Source: Diphasiastrum complanatum (Eukaryota > Streptophyta > Lycopodiopsida > Lycopodiales > Lycopodiaceae). From it: a stretch of 64,000 nucleotides of DNA. Each line of letters starts with the position of its first letter. Position 1 is the stretch's first letter. The position numbers were made by a program, and so were the translations under genes. Under the pieces are notes generated by a model that saw only the letters and a list, made by a program, of their open reading frames with translations, made no database searches and had not been told where the DNA came from. The DNA lies in NCBI GenBank assembly GCA_029204225.1, contig CM055095.1:44751446-44815445 (forward strand), in the 5' to 3' direction. This document shows, in pieces, positions 12,501 to 24,990 of this stretch.

Positions 12501-15500
12501 GACAGTTTCTAGGAAATAGGCAACAGGGGAACGTCTGAAACCCTGGAAAAATGGGAACGTTTCTGATGAGTAAAGGCGGAAATGCAACATCGTCACACTA
12601 TTTTTTTCTAGAAAATGGAAGTAAACATATAGTACTTTTATCATTAGATTAGAGTTCAAGCACTCAAATACTGTGTTAGCGAAATAAATAAACCTCGCAA
12701 GTGGAAAACTTTGGGCCAAGGAGAATTGGTTCCAACCCTCAAGCTGGGGAATGGCTGGGAACGGTCCTTCTGCAATCGGAATCCTACCTCATATTTCCAT
12801 GTTGGGGGCAGGCAAGATCACCATTCCCCGGTTGGGATGGGTGGTAACACGTTCACTAGGAACTATGCTGTAAATGAGTGTTCTTATGGAAACAATAATG
12901 CAGACATTCAGCAACGAAAAGGAAGGAAATTGAGAATCAAAGTACCTTCATCGCACGCCGCTCCTTCACAAATGAAGGGTGTACTTTGTCCTTCAAGTAG
13001 TCTATTTTCTGAGCAAAATACATTTCAGGAGCACGAGGCTCGATGCTGAACTTTTTGCAAAAAGGAACCCATTTGCGGGCAAATTCTGAAGTTTCTGCGA
13101 GAGCTTCAAACGTAAGCATCGCTGCCCCATCATCTGAAACGTAGCAGGAAACTTTATCCACGGGGTAGTCAACTGCTAGTATGGAAAGGACCGTGTTAGC
13201 AGTTACTAGAGGGGGCTCTTTAGTGGGATCTACAGTGCTGACATAGAGATCCACTGGAGCAAGCTGGGATGGCTGTCCTTCCTTCTCAAACCTGTTCAAT
13301 ATTAAGATATACACACTTTACACAATGATGTCGATTACAAATTTGAAAAGGCTATCTTTGCTAAGGCCAAAATACAGAGAATGAGAACAGGCCAGAAGAA
13401 GGAAAACACTAATGCATAAAGAATGGTAAAAGTATATTCTGAGAAAAAGAAACACACCTAAGAGACAGTCTGTCCAGATATGTTTCGCGATTGATGGGAA
13501 ACCACTTAGGAAATTGGTCCAGAATCCAGGAAAATGCAAACCATATCTCGCATATAACTGAGGTGAGCCATAAGCCATATGCATTTTTTACGGGATTAAG
13601 TATGCGATATCGGAAGAAGAAGCCCAAAATTACAAGCCGAATGATAATTATCATGCGGTAGGGATTGATTCTACTTGATGGTAAAGGAACCTTCCTTGAT
13701 AAAGGTTGTCTTGCTTCATCCATTCTGCCAACAGATGGAATCACATAGTTGACGTCAAAATATCCATCATATAGAACCACATATGGTCTATCGAGAGAAA
13801 AGGATAAACAAGAAACGGAAACCAGGAACATGCATGAAATTTCTAACTTCTTTACTTCATAAATATCACTTAGAAGCATAGTCAATGAGCTAATATATGG
13901 ACAACATGGACTGAAATCATTTGGAAAGGTATAGAGGCATCGTACGTTAATTCTGTGTCATCAGGTCCAAAGTGGTCATCTGCACCTCCTTTCCCTCCAG
14001 AAAAATTTTGTCCACCTTCAGCCATCATGAGTTGCATCTTATCTTGTTTGTTCTTCCAGTTTGTGACTCTTTCTTTCCAAGCAACAGTTCCATAGCCATA
14101 TGTAGAGGGGTCCTTTGATGGATCAAGAGACCTAACTTGGACTGGAAAATAAAGAATGCGTCAGGCTAAAGAATGCATCTACAAACAGCAAGCTCATTCC
14201 ATGCAACACCTTCAATCGAAGCTTCCGACAATTTTTCCAAAGGCATGAGATCGTTACAATCAGCTTCATCGTCTACTTGAGTGGGGACACTATATGAGCA
14301 ACCAATGTGGATAGAATGATCGTCATGGCAGAAATTGAGACAAACTAAAGTATAACAAGGAGTTCCCAAAGAGAGATGCAATCTCACTCCTTGACTGTAG
14401 CTGTTTTGCACCAAACAAACCCATTTGCACAAGCATGTGAACATTCTGAGTGACTACGTCTCCTGTTGACTTCTTTCTAGAAAGACGTGGGTAAAGTTCT
14501 GACCTGGGAGATTGGAATCATGATATGGAAGAGGATGAATTCGGTTGCCATTGGGTGCTGAACCATTAGGTATAACAAGAGCATGATGCTCTGGAGGTAT
14601 ATCTTGAGGCTCCTCATTCCCCTGAACAAACATCAAATAATATAATAAGCAGATCTTTTGAACTACATGCAGGTAAAAACTTGTTTGAAAAATAGATCAA
14701 GGAATAGAGGTAAACAGATCAGTAATGCAGAAGGGGTATGCTTACCGCATGACCATTTGTGAGGAGGGGATAAACAGGCTGGGGAGAAGACATCATATGC
14801 ACTTCATGATGATCTGCACGGCCATAGCTCATGTGGCCATGAAGCATTGCCTCGGTTACATGCTGTTTATCAAGCTTGTCAATGTCATAGTAAGTGCCAA
14901 ACTCATTTTCCAAATCATCTACATCATCTTCCTCCTCATCCCCTTCAACTCTGGGACTTCCTGAGAAATAAAAAATCTTAAGAGGGGATTAGCTCAGAAA
15001 GTTGCAGCTTTGTGGATCAAATTGGAACATACGAGATGGGTGTTGACAGACATTATGTAACAGCATATTGCATGTGAATGGGGCTTGCCTTTCTGACGCT
15101 TGAATCTGGTTTTGCACTGAGGACAAGATTGATTTCCTTCTTTGCGTTCATACTCATAGCAAGGACGGCAAACTGGAAAGGCACATTCATTACAAGCAAC
15201 GAATAGCTCGCCATCAATTGTTAAGCCCACATCGTCCCCGCATATCTGGCATACTTGCCCATCTGCATGCTCCAGTGGCTTCACCTGCATCAACACCAAA
15301 TAATAGCTCAATTCTAATCCACTCGCTGTAATAAAACCAAATGATCTGATGTATGCATACATTCACACAGCAATTACTGCTATTTTCATAGAGAGCTTGC
15401 TTCTTTGGAGAGGAAAAGGCAATGTAGCTATAAATTTCTTTTTTATAGTGGTGGTGCAAAGACTAGAGAGGTAGCCAAAGAGGAAGATACGAACTAAGAG

Positions 15501-15594
15501 TGTATGGCACAATCGGGCATACCCCATCAGCCCGAATGACTACCAGTTCATTTCTGTTATGAGATCCGGCTACCAGTCCTGCATTGGCTTCCAT
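9520..15594 (-). CDS. CESA: Cellulose synthase catalytic subunit (CESA), 14 exons, 1,093 aa
   Basis: Exons in order: 15594-15523, 15284-15089, 14960-14746, 14621-14504, 14141-13946, 13724-13458, 13291-12946, 12446-12309, 12004-11879, 11779-11567, 11458-11194, 10894-10698, 10566-10216, 10101-9520. Phases match throughout (3,282 nt). The product is the glycosyltransferase-2 subunit of the plasma-membrane cellulose synthase complex, making beta-1,4-glucan from UDP-glucose. Visible parts: [18 protein letters not shown] start; RING-type zinc finger with Cys 36, 39, 55, 58, 63, 66, 78, 81; two N-terminal membrane spans (about 290-303 and 318-334); DDG 408-410; DCD 575-577; basic Cys-rich class-specific region about 660-720; TED 792-794; QVLRW 832-836; FTVTSK 968-973; a C-terminal membrane cluster ending CGIEC. 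All catalytic motifs are intact. It mixes features of several angiosperm CESA classes, so I assign no class number. Exon 2 ends at a GC donor. Confidence 0.95.
12018..12345 (-). repeat. Tandem triplication covering the CESA exon 8/intron 8 donor
   Basis: Units start at 12018, 12131 and 12229, each with AGTTTTGGT followed by matching sequence through GCTACCTGAATC. The rightmost unit contains the true end of exon 8. The other two are copies inside intron 8 and keep the exon tail and its AG|GT donor, at 12203 and 12092 besides the real one at 12308. The intron (12308-12005, 304 bp) is built almost wholly of these copies. Confidence 0.9.
14961..15088 (-). other. GC-AG intron in CESA (intron 2)
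   Basis: Exon 2 must end ...CAGAAAG to keep the conserved [10 protein letters not shown] junction. The following bases are GCAAGCCC and the acceptor is TTTCTCAG. No GT donor that preserves the frame is close by. AAAG|GCAAG fits the known consensus of rare GC-AG introns. Confidence 0.85.
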
Positions 15595-16400
15595 GGCGAT
15601 TGAGGATACCCTCTCAGCTTATTTTTCTCCTAGGCTGCTTCAGCTACTCTCTTTCCACCACCCAAAATGTCACCTTCAATTCCATTCTCATTAACCAAGC
15701 ACAATTATTCTGCTTACAAAAAATCTAAAAGATACAGCTTTATCAATGAAGCTAGCAATTCTAGCAAATCCTTCTGTTTATTTCCAGCCCATAAATAAGC
15801 GAATTGTTCCTCTGCTTCATAATCCGCGAGCCAGTTCCTGCTCTCCTTTCAATCCAATTCCAAGCTGGAAACAAAAACTTGGTGCGGAAATCAGCAAAAA
15901 GGGAGCAGATCACACAGGCAAGGAGGATCCTGAAGCAATGCAGAGGCGAGGGAGAGAAAAGCGGACGAGGGAAGGACGAGGAAGATGGCAAAGCGCATGG
16001 GAGGAAGGCAGGAGGAGTTCTCCTGGCTTTAACTAAGCTCCTGCAAAGGAGGAGACAGGAATATAACAAAAATTAACAGACACTTAACCACGAGCCAGGA
16101 TCCATAACCCAGTCTAACAGAACCTTAACGAGACCAAACGACCGACAAACAGATGTGAGCCACACGATGAGATCCGACGGTCACGGTCGACTCCTACCCA
16201 AACCCGGTTGCATGAACAGTATCTGGGGGGCATAGCAGCCGCAGGATTCTAGATCCAACGGTGAGCGTTGGTCACACCTCCGATAGCAAGCATTTCCAAA
16301 TATAGCTAGAAGGACTCTCAACCGTAGATAACTGATCTGACGGTCAGAAATTTGCCAGGTGTAGGAGAGTAGAAGAGACGCAAGCCGCACTGAATAGTCT
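15595..16400 (-). promoter_or_regulatory. CESA 5' leader and presumed promoter
   Basis: Upstream of the CESA start the minus strand is strongly pyrimidine-rich from about 16070 down to 15830, typical of plant 5' leaders (Y patch). Two TATA-like strings occur on the minus strand: TTATATTCC near 16066 and CTATATTTGG near 16303. Which, if either, is used cannot be told from sequence. No other coding sequence is convincing here; ORFs in this stretch reflect the CT bias. Confidence 0.4.
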
Positions 16401-16830
16401 TCAGGGAAAAGCAGATCGAAAGGTCTGGCAGGCGATGTGAGCCGCAGGATCGAGCATCGACGGCTGAGAATGGGTTACGTGCTCTTATGTGCAATCTAGC
16501 ACATCCTTGCTCAGGCCAGCTTTGATTGCATCATAATTATCAAAAAAAAAATTGAAAAAGAGGTGGAGGCTGGGCCAACGACGACCAACAACAATATAAA
16601 GTACTCATTTTATGGCAACTTCTCTTATGTTAAGTAGTAAACATAAAGGAGTTGTTGGCTGGTAGGCCCATGACAAAAGGGTCCTTTTAGAGGATGGAGC
16701 TAAGAGTAGGGCCCCACGTCCAAGAAACATCGACTCCCCATCCATCCATCGGCTCCTCTTATTTTTAGCACCCTGCACACGCGTCAAGGTGGGCCAGGCA
16801 GGGAGGTTTTTTTTTTTTTTAAACTGCTTG

Positions 16831-16858
16831 CCCTGGTGCCACATGTCGGGCACCAGGG
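16831..16858. other. Perfect 10-bp stem hairpin
   Basis: CCCTGGTGCC, an 8-base loop, then GGCACCAGGG. It lies just after a T run and before GC-rich degenerate repeats. It could be a structured transcript element or part of a transposon end; its role is unknown. Confidence 0.7.
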
Positions 16859-16904
16859 TTTATCCCATAAGCAAATCTCTGAGATAAACCAATACCTATA
16901 TATA

Positions 16905-17290
16905 TGTGCAGGTGGGTGTGAAGCTGCCCAGTGCCACCTGCCCGGTTCCCGGTGCCACCTGGGCCTGCCCGGCGCCACCCACCTGGCGCCGGTGCCCCTG
17001 CCCGGTGCCACTCGGCACCACCTGGGCGCTGCCTGCCCCCTGGCGCCCGCCTGCACCTTTTTGGCCAGCCCCTGGCTGGCGCACCCTGATGCGCCAAGGT
17101 GCTACAATTATGTGGAGCCTCCATCCATCTATCTGTGGAGCTTATGCTGAAAACACTACTCCCCATCCATCCATCCATCTGTGGAGCGTACGTATGCTGA
17201 AAACACTACTCCAGTGAAGAGTGGCTTCATAGGGCTCCATTGAAAAGAGTGGTTTCATAGGGCTCGAGTGCAGAGTGGCTTCATAAGGCA
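16905..17290. repeat. GC-rich degenerate repeats and short tandem duplications
   Basis: From about 16905 to 17100 variants of GGTGCCACCTG and CCTGGCGCC recur. From 17125 to 17212 a unit of about 48 bp containing CTGTGGAGC and GCTGAAAACACTACTCC occurs twice, with CCATCCATCC between. From 17216 to 17290 AGAGTGGCTTCATAGGGCTC-like units occur three times. The open frames here arise from the base composition and I do not accept them as genes. Confidence 0.75.
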
Positions 17291-20200
17291 ATGAAGAGCG
17301 GTCTCCTAGGGCCTTTCTACCCACCTTTTGAATGCCCTCAACTTCGAAATAGTGAACCGAGTCCAGTTCGCCTTTCTCATCCATGGGGACGTGCTCTAAA
17401 TGCCACCCACCCTCAGTTTGTTTGGCGTGAGGAGCCACAAGTCTCCACAACCATCCCTTCATTTCGTATGTGAGAAGTGAATTGCATGTGTTATGGAGAA
17501 TGTGAAAGGTGTTAACATGCCAATTTGGCTTCTTGCAATCAACTCCAAAGGACTTTTTTTTTTTTGGACACTAACCATGTACTTGGGTGATCGATCACAC
17601 ACCAAAGACTCTCTATCCCCTCATTTTTTACACAATTCCTTTTAAATGCCTATCAATTTTCCACATGAACTCTAACTTAGCAAGTGAGAACTTAAGCCCA
17701 ATGTTTGCTAAGGAATTTTGTTGTTCGGGGTCTAGATGGTTCCCTATTGGCCTAACAAGGCCGAATTTCACTCTAACCCAAGTGTTGTTCCAACAATTGG
17801 ACAAAAGCTTGAGTGCAAAGCCCAATTGTTTGGTGGAAGCCTTTGAGGTTTAATTTCACATAAAGGTTGTATTTGAAGTAACTACTCTAATCATCATACA
17901 TGCTTATGGGGATTCAGGATCCCAATATTGACATTTTTCTGTCGTGTTGAATACAAGAGAAGAAATAATTTTATGCCATAGAGATGCTAGAAATTTGAAC
18001 ACCTTCAAATTGAGCATAAATTGGTGGCACATCAGCATCTAGTGATGGATGAGTCCACCTAGAGCCCTTCCATTGGAGAAGAAATTATTTTCAAAATTAA
18101 ATCGTTCTGGTCATACTATGGTTCATGAATTTGATGATGTTAGCACTCTTTTTCTTTTTTGTGTATTTGTTATTTTTAGATAGCTTCATATTCTAAGGTG
18201 GTAGTGAGTGCAATTGTTGACTCCCATCACTTGCTTGATGATCCTATGATAATTGTCTTTTGATTTATTGTGCTTACGACTTTTAGGTAGCTTTGGACAA
18301 TGATTTGAGCTTACACACACATTCCCTTCCAATTAAACTTGCTTTGTGAGTGTATGCAGCATGTGCTTGGCAATAGAAATCTTGAATGATTTTGATCTAT
18401 TAACAATGGTAGCACAAACTTTGATGTCAATTCTTGAAAGGTTATGATTAGGCATTTTATGGTTACGTGACAAATATTTGGGCTTAAAGTGTTACCACTT
18501 TTCTTTGGACCCTTTTTTGGTATTCCTACATGGTGCATCGTTTGCTTTTATTGATAGCTTGTAGGTGGATCGATAAAGTATCCTTTCATTGGTAGAGGCA
18601 CAATTGTACTCTTTTATTATTATTTTTATGTGCTTTGATCTAAATCCTTTACATTTGGCATAACACTTCACTTTATTTTCTATGTCCTTTAATATTTATT
18701 ATTTTGCTAGTATATGTTAGACCCACTAGATCTTTTCTACACCCCATGACTCAATGATTTAATCCCTCTCAAAGCCTAAACTTGAGGTTTACAAGGTTTA
18801 TCAAATATACATCCAAGAAGTTTGACTCCATAGTAAGTGAACCAACATGCCTAAGCGTTTATAAGAGCCAAAAATTTGCTCAAATATCATGTCATTCTTC
18901 AATACCAATTGTGTGTATAATAGTATGTTCTCCTCTACAATAATCAATATAAAAGTGCATTGACAAAGCTGCATGCTTGAATCAAAGTGGCCATGCGAGT
19001 GGACGCTTGGAGCCTTATGTTCATTGGCTTGGACTTATTGTATAAACAATTGTACATGATGATGCCAATGGGATCATCTATTGATGTAGTAAAAAATCAC
19101 CGTTATGTTGCTCATCATATGTTTTTTGTTTTAATACCCAAGCTTCAAGTATCAGCAAGTGTAAATTTGCTATTTCTATTGTTCACAAATATGGTCAAGC
19201 CTAGTCCCATAAACTTTGGAGCACAAGGCTCCGAACTATTAAGTATAATATTGAAGAGTAGAGTTTCTAGGAAAATAAAATCTACAACAATAAAACTCAA
19301 GTTGCTTCATAGTACATGTGTTCAATATCACTCATATACATGTTTAGTCATAGTTGTTATAATGTCCTTATTTGTTGGTGAGTAGGTGCTTGAATGGTAG
19401 TTGCCACCCAATGGATACATCATGATTTTGCACCATCACCTTCTAGGTGTAGCGTTGTCCAGATTATGATATTTAACCTTTGTGCTGAATTGATTAAGTA
19501 GGAAACGTGCTTCATAAATCTTGAAACCTAGACTATGTCTTACAATATTATTGACTACATCAAAAATTGTGTGCATGGTGTATAAGATGAGGGAAATGGA
19601 ATAAAAATGAAACATGAGTATTTTCACACTTGTGCCATAAAAGTAGAATGTCAATGTAAATTTCACAAAAACATCTTTGACATGGTTTTTAACAAGTGGC
19701 ATGTTGGTGATGGACTCCTTTCCTTTGCTAGAGGTGAGAGTTCAACCCAATCAACCACACAAAGTACATTGCATCTTGATGGTGGAGAATAGGTTGGCCA
19801 AATTATCGAATATAGGAAGTTAGGGATAGAAGTATGTTAAGTAATATCATGGCTAATCCTGGTCTAATGGACTAGCTAGATTTGTAATCTTGTCAAACTA
19901 GCGAGAATAAGTTGAAGAACATAGCTAAGGATGTAAGATTGCCTAGAGGAATATGGAGGCTAAGTTGGAATTATGTATGACATAATACTCATGTCAAACA
20001 TTTCTAGTCTAAAATTGGGATGTGGTGATTAAGTTGTGATGTTTTGATATCATTTTTATTGAGAATATTGTATTTGTTTTGAGAAGTTTCTTGAAGAGAA
20101 GGATGGTGACAAAGGTTGGTTTATGCGGAACTCACACATGAAGAGTGAAGTTTCAGTTGATAGATTTGTACAATGGTGACAAGGATGTTATTGGGGAGGC

Positions 20201-20900
20201 ATAGTTTAGAAAGAGTAGATTTGGCATTGATAAAAGAGGGGAAATACAAAGAGATGAATGAAAATGTGAATGAAGCTATGTCCATCAAAGGAGAGAGGAG
20301 AGGAAGCTCGACAATGTGACAAAGGAATACAAGATCAATTATACAAAAGACTTTTTGTGCTAATATCACTGATATGAATTATTCTAATGTGGGGTATCAA
20401 GATGTGTGGTTGGAAATAGAAACGGTTCTAAAGAAAAGGTTGGTCATAGTGGGAAATCATTTGTAAATTGCATAATGGAATGGAGATTATGAATGTGCAA
20501 TCAACCTGCGGTGGAGCTGCAAGCATTGATCATCTTCCTTCCAACAATGTCAGCTCACCTAACATAAAAACACTGTAATGTCGGCATAGATATGATATGT
20601 GTGCTCTAAAGGCTGCAAACTTAGCATGCTTCATCAAGAGGTGAAATATGTGGAATGCAATACTCCAAAAAATTGTTTGTTCGCCCTTAATGGCCGCTAA
20701 CAAATAACCAATATTCGTAAGTGAAATAGTAGCATCAGCATTAGTCCCAAAAAGTATATGATTACAATGTTCATTAAATTTTCGAAAAACCGCATTTTAA
20801 AAAATAAGCTCTAAGTTCTAACTTGACTTTGGGCCTTGAGTTTTATGTCTATTATTTCTATTTACATTTGTCTTGCGTGCTCATTGGGCCATGGACTTAT
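17291..20900. other. Long AT-rich stretch without a recognisable gene
   Basis: Only short ORFs occur, none with a motif I recognise and none joined by convincing splice sites. A minus-strand ORF ending near 17300 and a plus-strand ORF at 18987-19385 are the longest. Old mobile-element debris is likely but not shown. Confidence 0.5.
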
Positions 20901-21209
20901 ACGCGCAGGAAGCCATGCCCTCGCAACACATTTATTATTGAATTTATTTATTCGCTCGCGTTGTGTTGGGAATACACCCAATAGGACCCACGACCTGAAG
21001 TAGTGCCGGTCCCTCAGCACTCCGCCGGTTCAATAAAGTGGGTGCTTGGCTCGCCTCTGGTTGATCAGGTAACTGGTCACATCTTCCATAGAGTTGATTC
21101 TTCCAATATTTTTCAAGTCATTATTAGTGTGCAGGGACTTGTGGACGCCGGTGATCCATCGTTGGTCGATCCAAGCTTGAAAACGGCTCGTCCAGGGATG
21201 GCCCAGATG

Positions 21210-22740
21210 GCGGCTCATTAATACACACGAGCGATTGGCAGCTGATCTTCCACGCAATTTGAGGCAAATGTCTTATTAGGACCAAAAAATATCAGTGGAA
21301 GAAAGTTATCCCACTTGGTCTCTATACCCATGAGATACTCCAAGTCCCTGGTGTAAGTTGTTGTCGCGCGGACTGTTGGGTCAAGACAATTGAAATATTC
21401 ATTTGAAAACTTGTTGAGAGCCCTTTGGGCGTCCACAAGCATTGTCCATCCGTGCTCTGAGGGAATTTTTGGCGAATTGCAATTGTTTAGCGTGATTTTG
21501 TCCAGTGGAATGCCGCATTCTGCCCATTTGGTTCGTCATGAGCATAGCAAAAAATGGGCATTTACCCGGAGTTGTTGAGGATTCATCACATACACGCTGA
21601 TGGCCGCAGGGTCGTGCTTGAATAGCTGTTGGCGCCACTCTGGTTGTGGTTGGAGGGTGGGGAGTGCTTGCAGCTCTTGTCCCTTGATGGTTTGAACCAA
21701 AAATGAGATCTGTCAGCCGCCTCTTGAAGATTCATGGGGATATTTAGATAGAAATTCATTGATCTTCTCCTCCACGAACTTTGGGCATCTGAAGGCCCGG
21801 CTGGCAGATATAGATCACGAGCCTCGTGATGAGGAGGCTTGACCCTCTCCTTGGCTTTGGCTAGGGCCCGTGTCTTGGCCTTGGCCCTATGTGTCTGCTC
21901 CAGTATCTGGGGGCCCTTGGTCTTGTCCACCTGACCTCTGGTCCTGACTGGTTTCCCCTGATGCCTGCTGGCCTTGATCCTGGCTCATGCTTGTCGGTGC
22001 AGCATCAAATGGGAGGTGGTGTTGGAATTACCATCGGGGCTGGCTGAGATTTCTGTTCCATAAACTTTTGACAAGCTTTGAGAGCTTGTTTTGCCTGGAC
22101 GAGCTCCTGATTTGCGCTGGCCCGATACTTGTTGAACTCCACCTGGTAGTTGTTCAGGGTTTGGCTGTATACCTGCACCTAATGCCTAAAATGATTCATC
22201 TCTGCTTGAGAGAGTGGCCTTGAATCAGGTGCGGGTTGAGCTAACCAGACGAGTTTTTCATGTTGTAAGCCCTGCACCTATGCCCCCAAGCGTGCGTTTT
22301 CCATTTCATAGATCTGCAGTTGTGCTTGGAGGGGGGCAAGTCTTTGGACAGCTTCTAATTGAAGCTCCTACTCTTTGAACAGGCTTTGAATATGCTTATT
22401 TAGGCCATCTTCCTTTTGCTGCAGCTTTTGGGTCTCATGTTGCCCACTGAGTTTGTGTTGTTGAGCTATTTGCAGTTCTTGCTACAGCTTTTGAATCTCG
22501 GCTCACAACTGCGTATTGCTTGTGGCTAACTTCAGTACCCGGCTGTCCAGAGAGGTTCGGGCAGCTACCGCATCCTGGATGAAGGTTCCCAAGGCTTGGT
22601 AGGTGTATGGGTTTCTTTCCTTGCCTATCCTCAACTCAAGATCTAATCAATCTAGCATCAAGGAGCTGAAGTTGGTTGTCACGCGTAGGTTCGTTCCCAT
22701 GAGAGCGATAGCATAATTCAGATTTCAGCATGAATGGAAG
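21210..22740 (-). pseudogene. Glutamine-rich coiled-coil ORF, broken; retroelement Gag-like
   Basis: The minus strand reads, with several in-frame stops and frame changes, a Q/E/L-rich heptad-like region (IAQQHKLSGQHETQKLQQK, then LAPLQAQLQIYEMENARLGA), a proline/glutamine/glycine-rich linker, VEEKINEFLSKYP, and a more ordered C-terminal part with SEHGWTMLVDAQRALNKFSN and GIETKWDNFLPLIFFGPN. Size and layout suit a structural protein such as a retroelement Gag, but I do not recognise the family. The stops mean it is not functional here. Confidence 0.4.
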
Positions 22741-23219
22741 ATCCACATCTACTCTAACATCCATTAACCCTAAGCATTAACACTACAATCATTAATACTA
22801 AGCTTACTCTTTCTCTCTCATAAAAGTATAAAAACATGCAAACCCAATAACAATCAGATCCAACAATCGATAAATCCAAAGAAAGCATGAGAGATAGAGA
22901 AAAAGTGATAGAGATTCATAAATCCATTTCACAAGAGAACCAATCTGCTTTATTGAAATGAAGATATGTACACGTGTAGAAAACTTGAGTTGATTCCTTT
23001 GTATAGTAGAGAGGAGGACCCTGGCCTCTAAATCCTATTAGTCCATTTCTGCCTCCCTAACTATTCAAATTTAAAAAAGAGTGGGAACCATCCAAATTGG
23101 AGAGAAACCCAACTTTATTCACTAACTTGACATTTAGGCCCTGTGACATTAAAAGTCCTGCAAAAAGACCTAAAGTCCTTTTATTGACTTTCTAACTAAT
23201 CAAATAACTACGTGATCAT

Positions 23220-24000
23220 CGAGTTGGACTTACACAATATTGGACGTATTGCAAGATGGTTACTGTTATTGACTGAATTTGACTTTCGAATTGTGGTTTG
23301 AAAGGGGAAGCAACATTATCTAGTCGATCACGTTTTGCGAATTGAATCCGCACCAGTTAATACTGAAGTGGATGATGAATTACCAGATGTTGCATTGTTC
23401 TATGTAGAAGTAGTACCTGAGTGGGCAGTGGATATTGTTGAGTACCTGATGCTAGGACAACCAAATGACTCTTTGACAAAAGTATAGAAGAGGCAATTGA
23501 TTCATAAGGCTCAACCTTATCAATTGATTGCAGGACAATTATATCATCGTGGATCAGACAATATTCTACATAGATGTGTTTTACTGCATGAAATCCTAGA
23601 TTTAATCATGTTTTCACATGATGGCATGGGCGGAGGACACTTCTCTACAGATATTACTGTTTGCAAAATTTTGCAATCAGGATGTTGGTGGCCTACGTTT
23701 TATAAGGACATAGAAACTTATATTCAGACATGTGATATTTGCAGCGAGCACGATGGCCTACTAGACAGAACTATGAACCCTTGCATCCGGTTTTATCGCA
23801 AGCACCATTTGAAAAATGGGGACTGAATCATGTTGGTCCTATTCATCTTGTCACGCAAGGATCTTAGGCCCGATACATTATCGTAGCAACTAATTATATG
23901 ACCAAGTGGGTTGAAGCCAAAGCTATCAAAGTTGCTGATGTGATATCTACAGCCAAGTTTCTCTATGATGTTGAAGAGCTGTTTGCCTATTAGCCTATTC
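23220..24000 (+). pseudogene. Ty3/gypsy RNase H tail and integrase relic
   Basis: Begins near IGRIARWLLLLTEFDFRIVV (end of RNase H), then an integrase zinc-finger region around SHDGMGGGHFS and CWWPTFYKDIETYIQTCDIC, then, in another frame, an integrase core start including VATNYMTKWVEAKAIK. Stops and a frameshift interrupt it and the catalytic core is cut after about 60 residues. Confidence 0.8.
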
Positions 24001-24384
24001 AAACTTGAGACTCGAATTGTGTGTCAATGGTAGGAGTATTTGTTAGTTTGTCTGGAACTTTGCTCTTGTCTTTCAGGTCAATAAGTCGATCCTCGATAAA
24101 AATGACATCTATGAATACCTCCACTAAAGATCAAAGACTATAATGTTGAACCCATAGAACCAAAGAAAATCGGATGGTGGACAAACCAACCCAACCATAT
24201 CTAGATCAATCAGATTTAGTCCCAACCAATGCTCAATAAGGGAGAGGTATCACTCCAGCAGCCTACTGCTACAAACACCAAAATTAGGCATACCCTCCAA
24301 GAAGGGCCATGCACCACTAGTAGTGCATTATGACACCTCACTAGAAACATATGCAACCTAACTAGGCCATGTCATCTAATTCTC

Positions 24385-24990
24385 CTATAAGTCATCGATA
24401 GATCTATATGTAAATATTTTTGTGAATGAAACCATTGAGAAATGAGTTCTTCTGTTGCTGCAATTGCCAACACGATTTGAATAGATGCAAAGTTTTACAA
24501 TAGGACTGAAGGTCTCTGTATAGTCAATTCTTGGTACTTGTGAGTAGCCTTTGGCTACAAGTCTTGCCTTCCATTTTGATATCAAGCCATCGGAGTTATA
24601 CTTTCTCCTGAAGATCCACTTGCAATCAATGATCAACATTGCCTTTGTGCAATCCATGATACTACAAAATCCAACAACATGAATAATTTTAGACCAAGGC
24701 TCAACAAGTCATGCAATTGGTTCGACAAGAGTCCATGTTTGGTTCTTGATTAGTGAATTATATTCACTATTTTTTGTTGCTTTCCACATATTAGAGTCTG
24801 CATTCGATAGTGCATCTTAAATAGTAAGTGGCTTTTCTATGTTGCCCAAAAGCTTGAGGAGTAAACCTCCTTGGTGGATGCATCATTCGAGTAGATCTTC
24901 GAACATTCTGTTGTTCATCACGATCTACAAATGTTTTTGTACTAACCAAACATCTTTAAGGGTTTTGTTGTTGAAGGCTTATCTTGATGC
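24385..24990 (-). pseudogene. Ty1/copia reverse transcriptase N-terminal relic
   Basis: On the minus strand IDCKWIFRRKYNSDGLISKW and ARLVAKGYSQVPRIDYTETF are the classic copia RT start. Upstream, other frames read WKATKNSEYNSLIKNQTWTL, the usual sequence just before it. Frameshifts break it after the PIVK motif. The 600-760 bases to its right hold no clear gene. Confidence 0.8.

Noticed and set aside
16784-17217. Overlapping GC-rich ORFs on both strands
   Set aside because: Translate to repetitive A/G/P/R sequence from degenerate repeats; no domain, no splice context.
18987-19385. 132-aa plus-strand ORF
   Set aside because: No recognisable motif, AT-rich context and no supporting splice sites; treated as chance.
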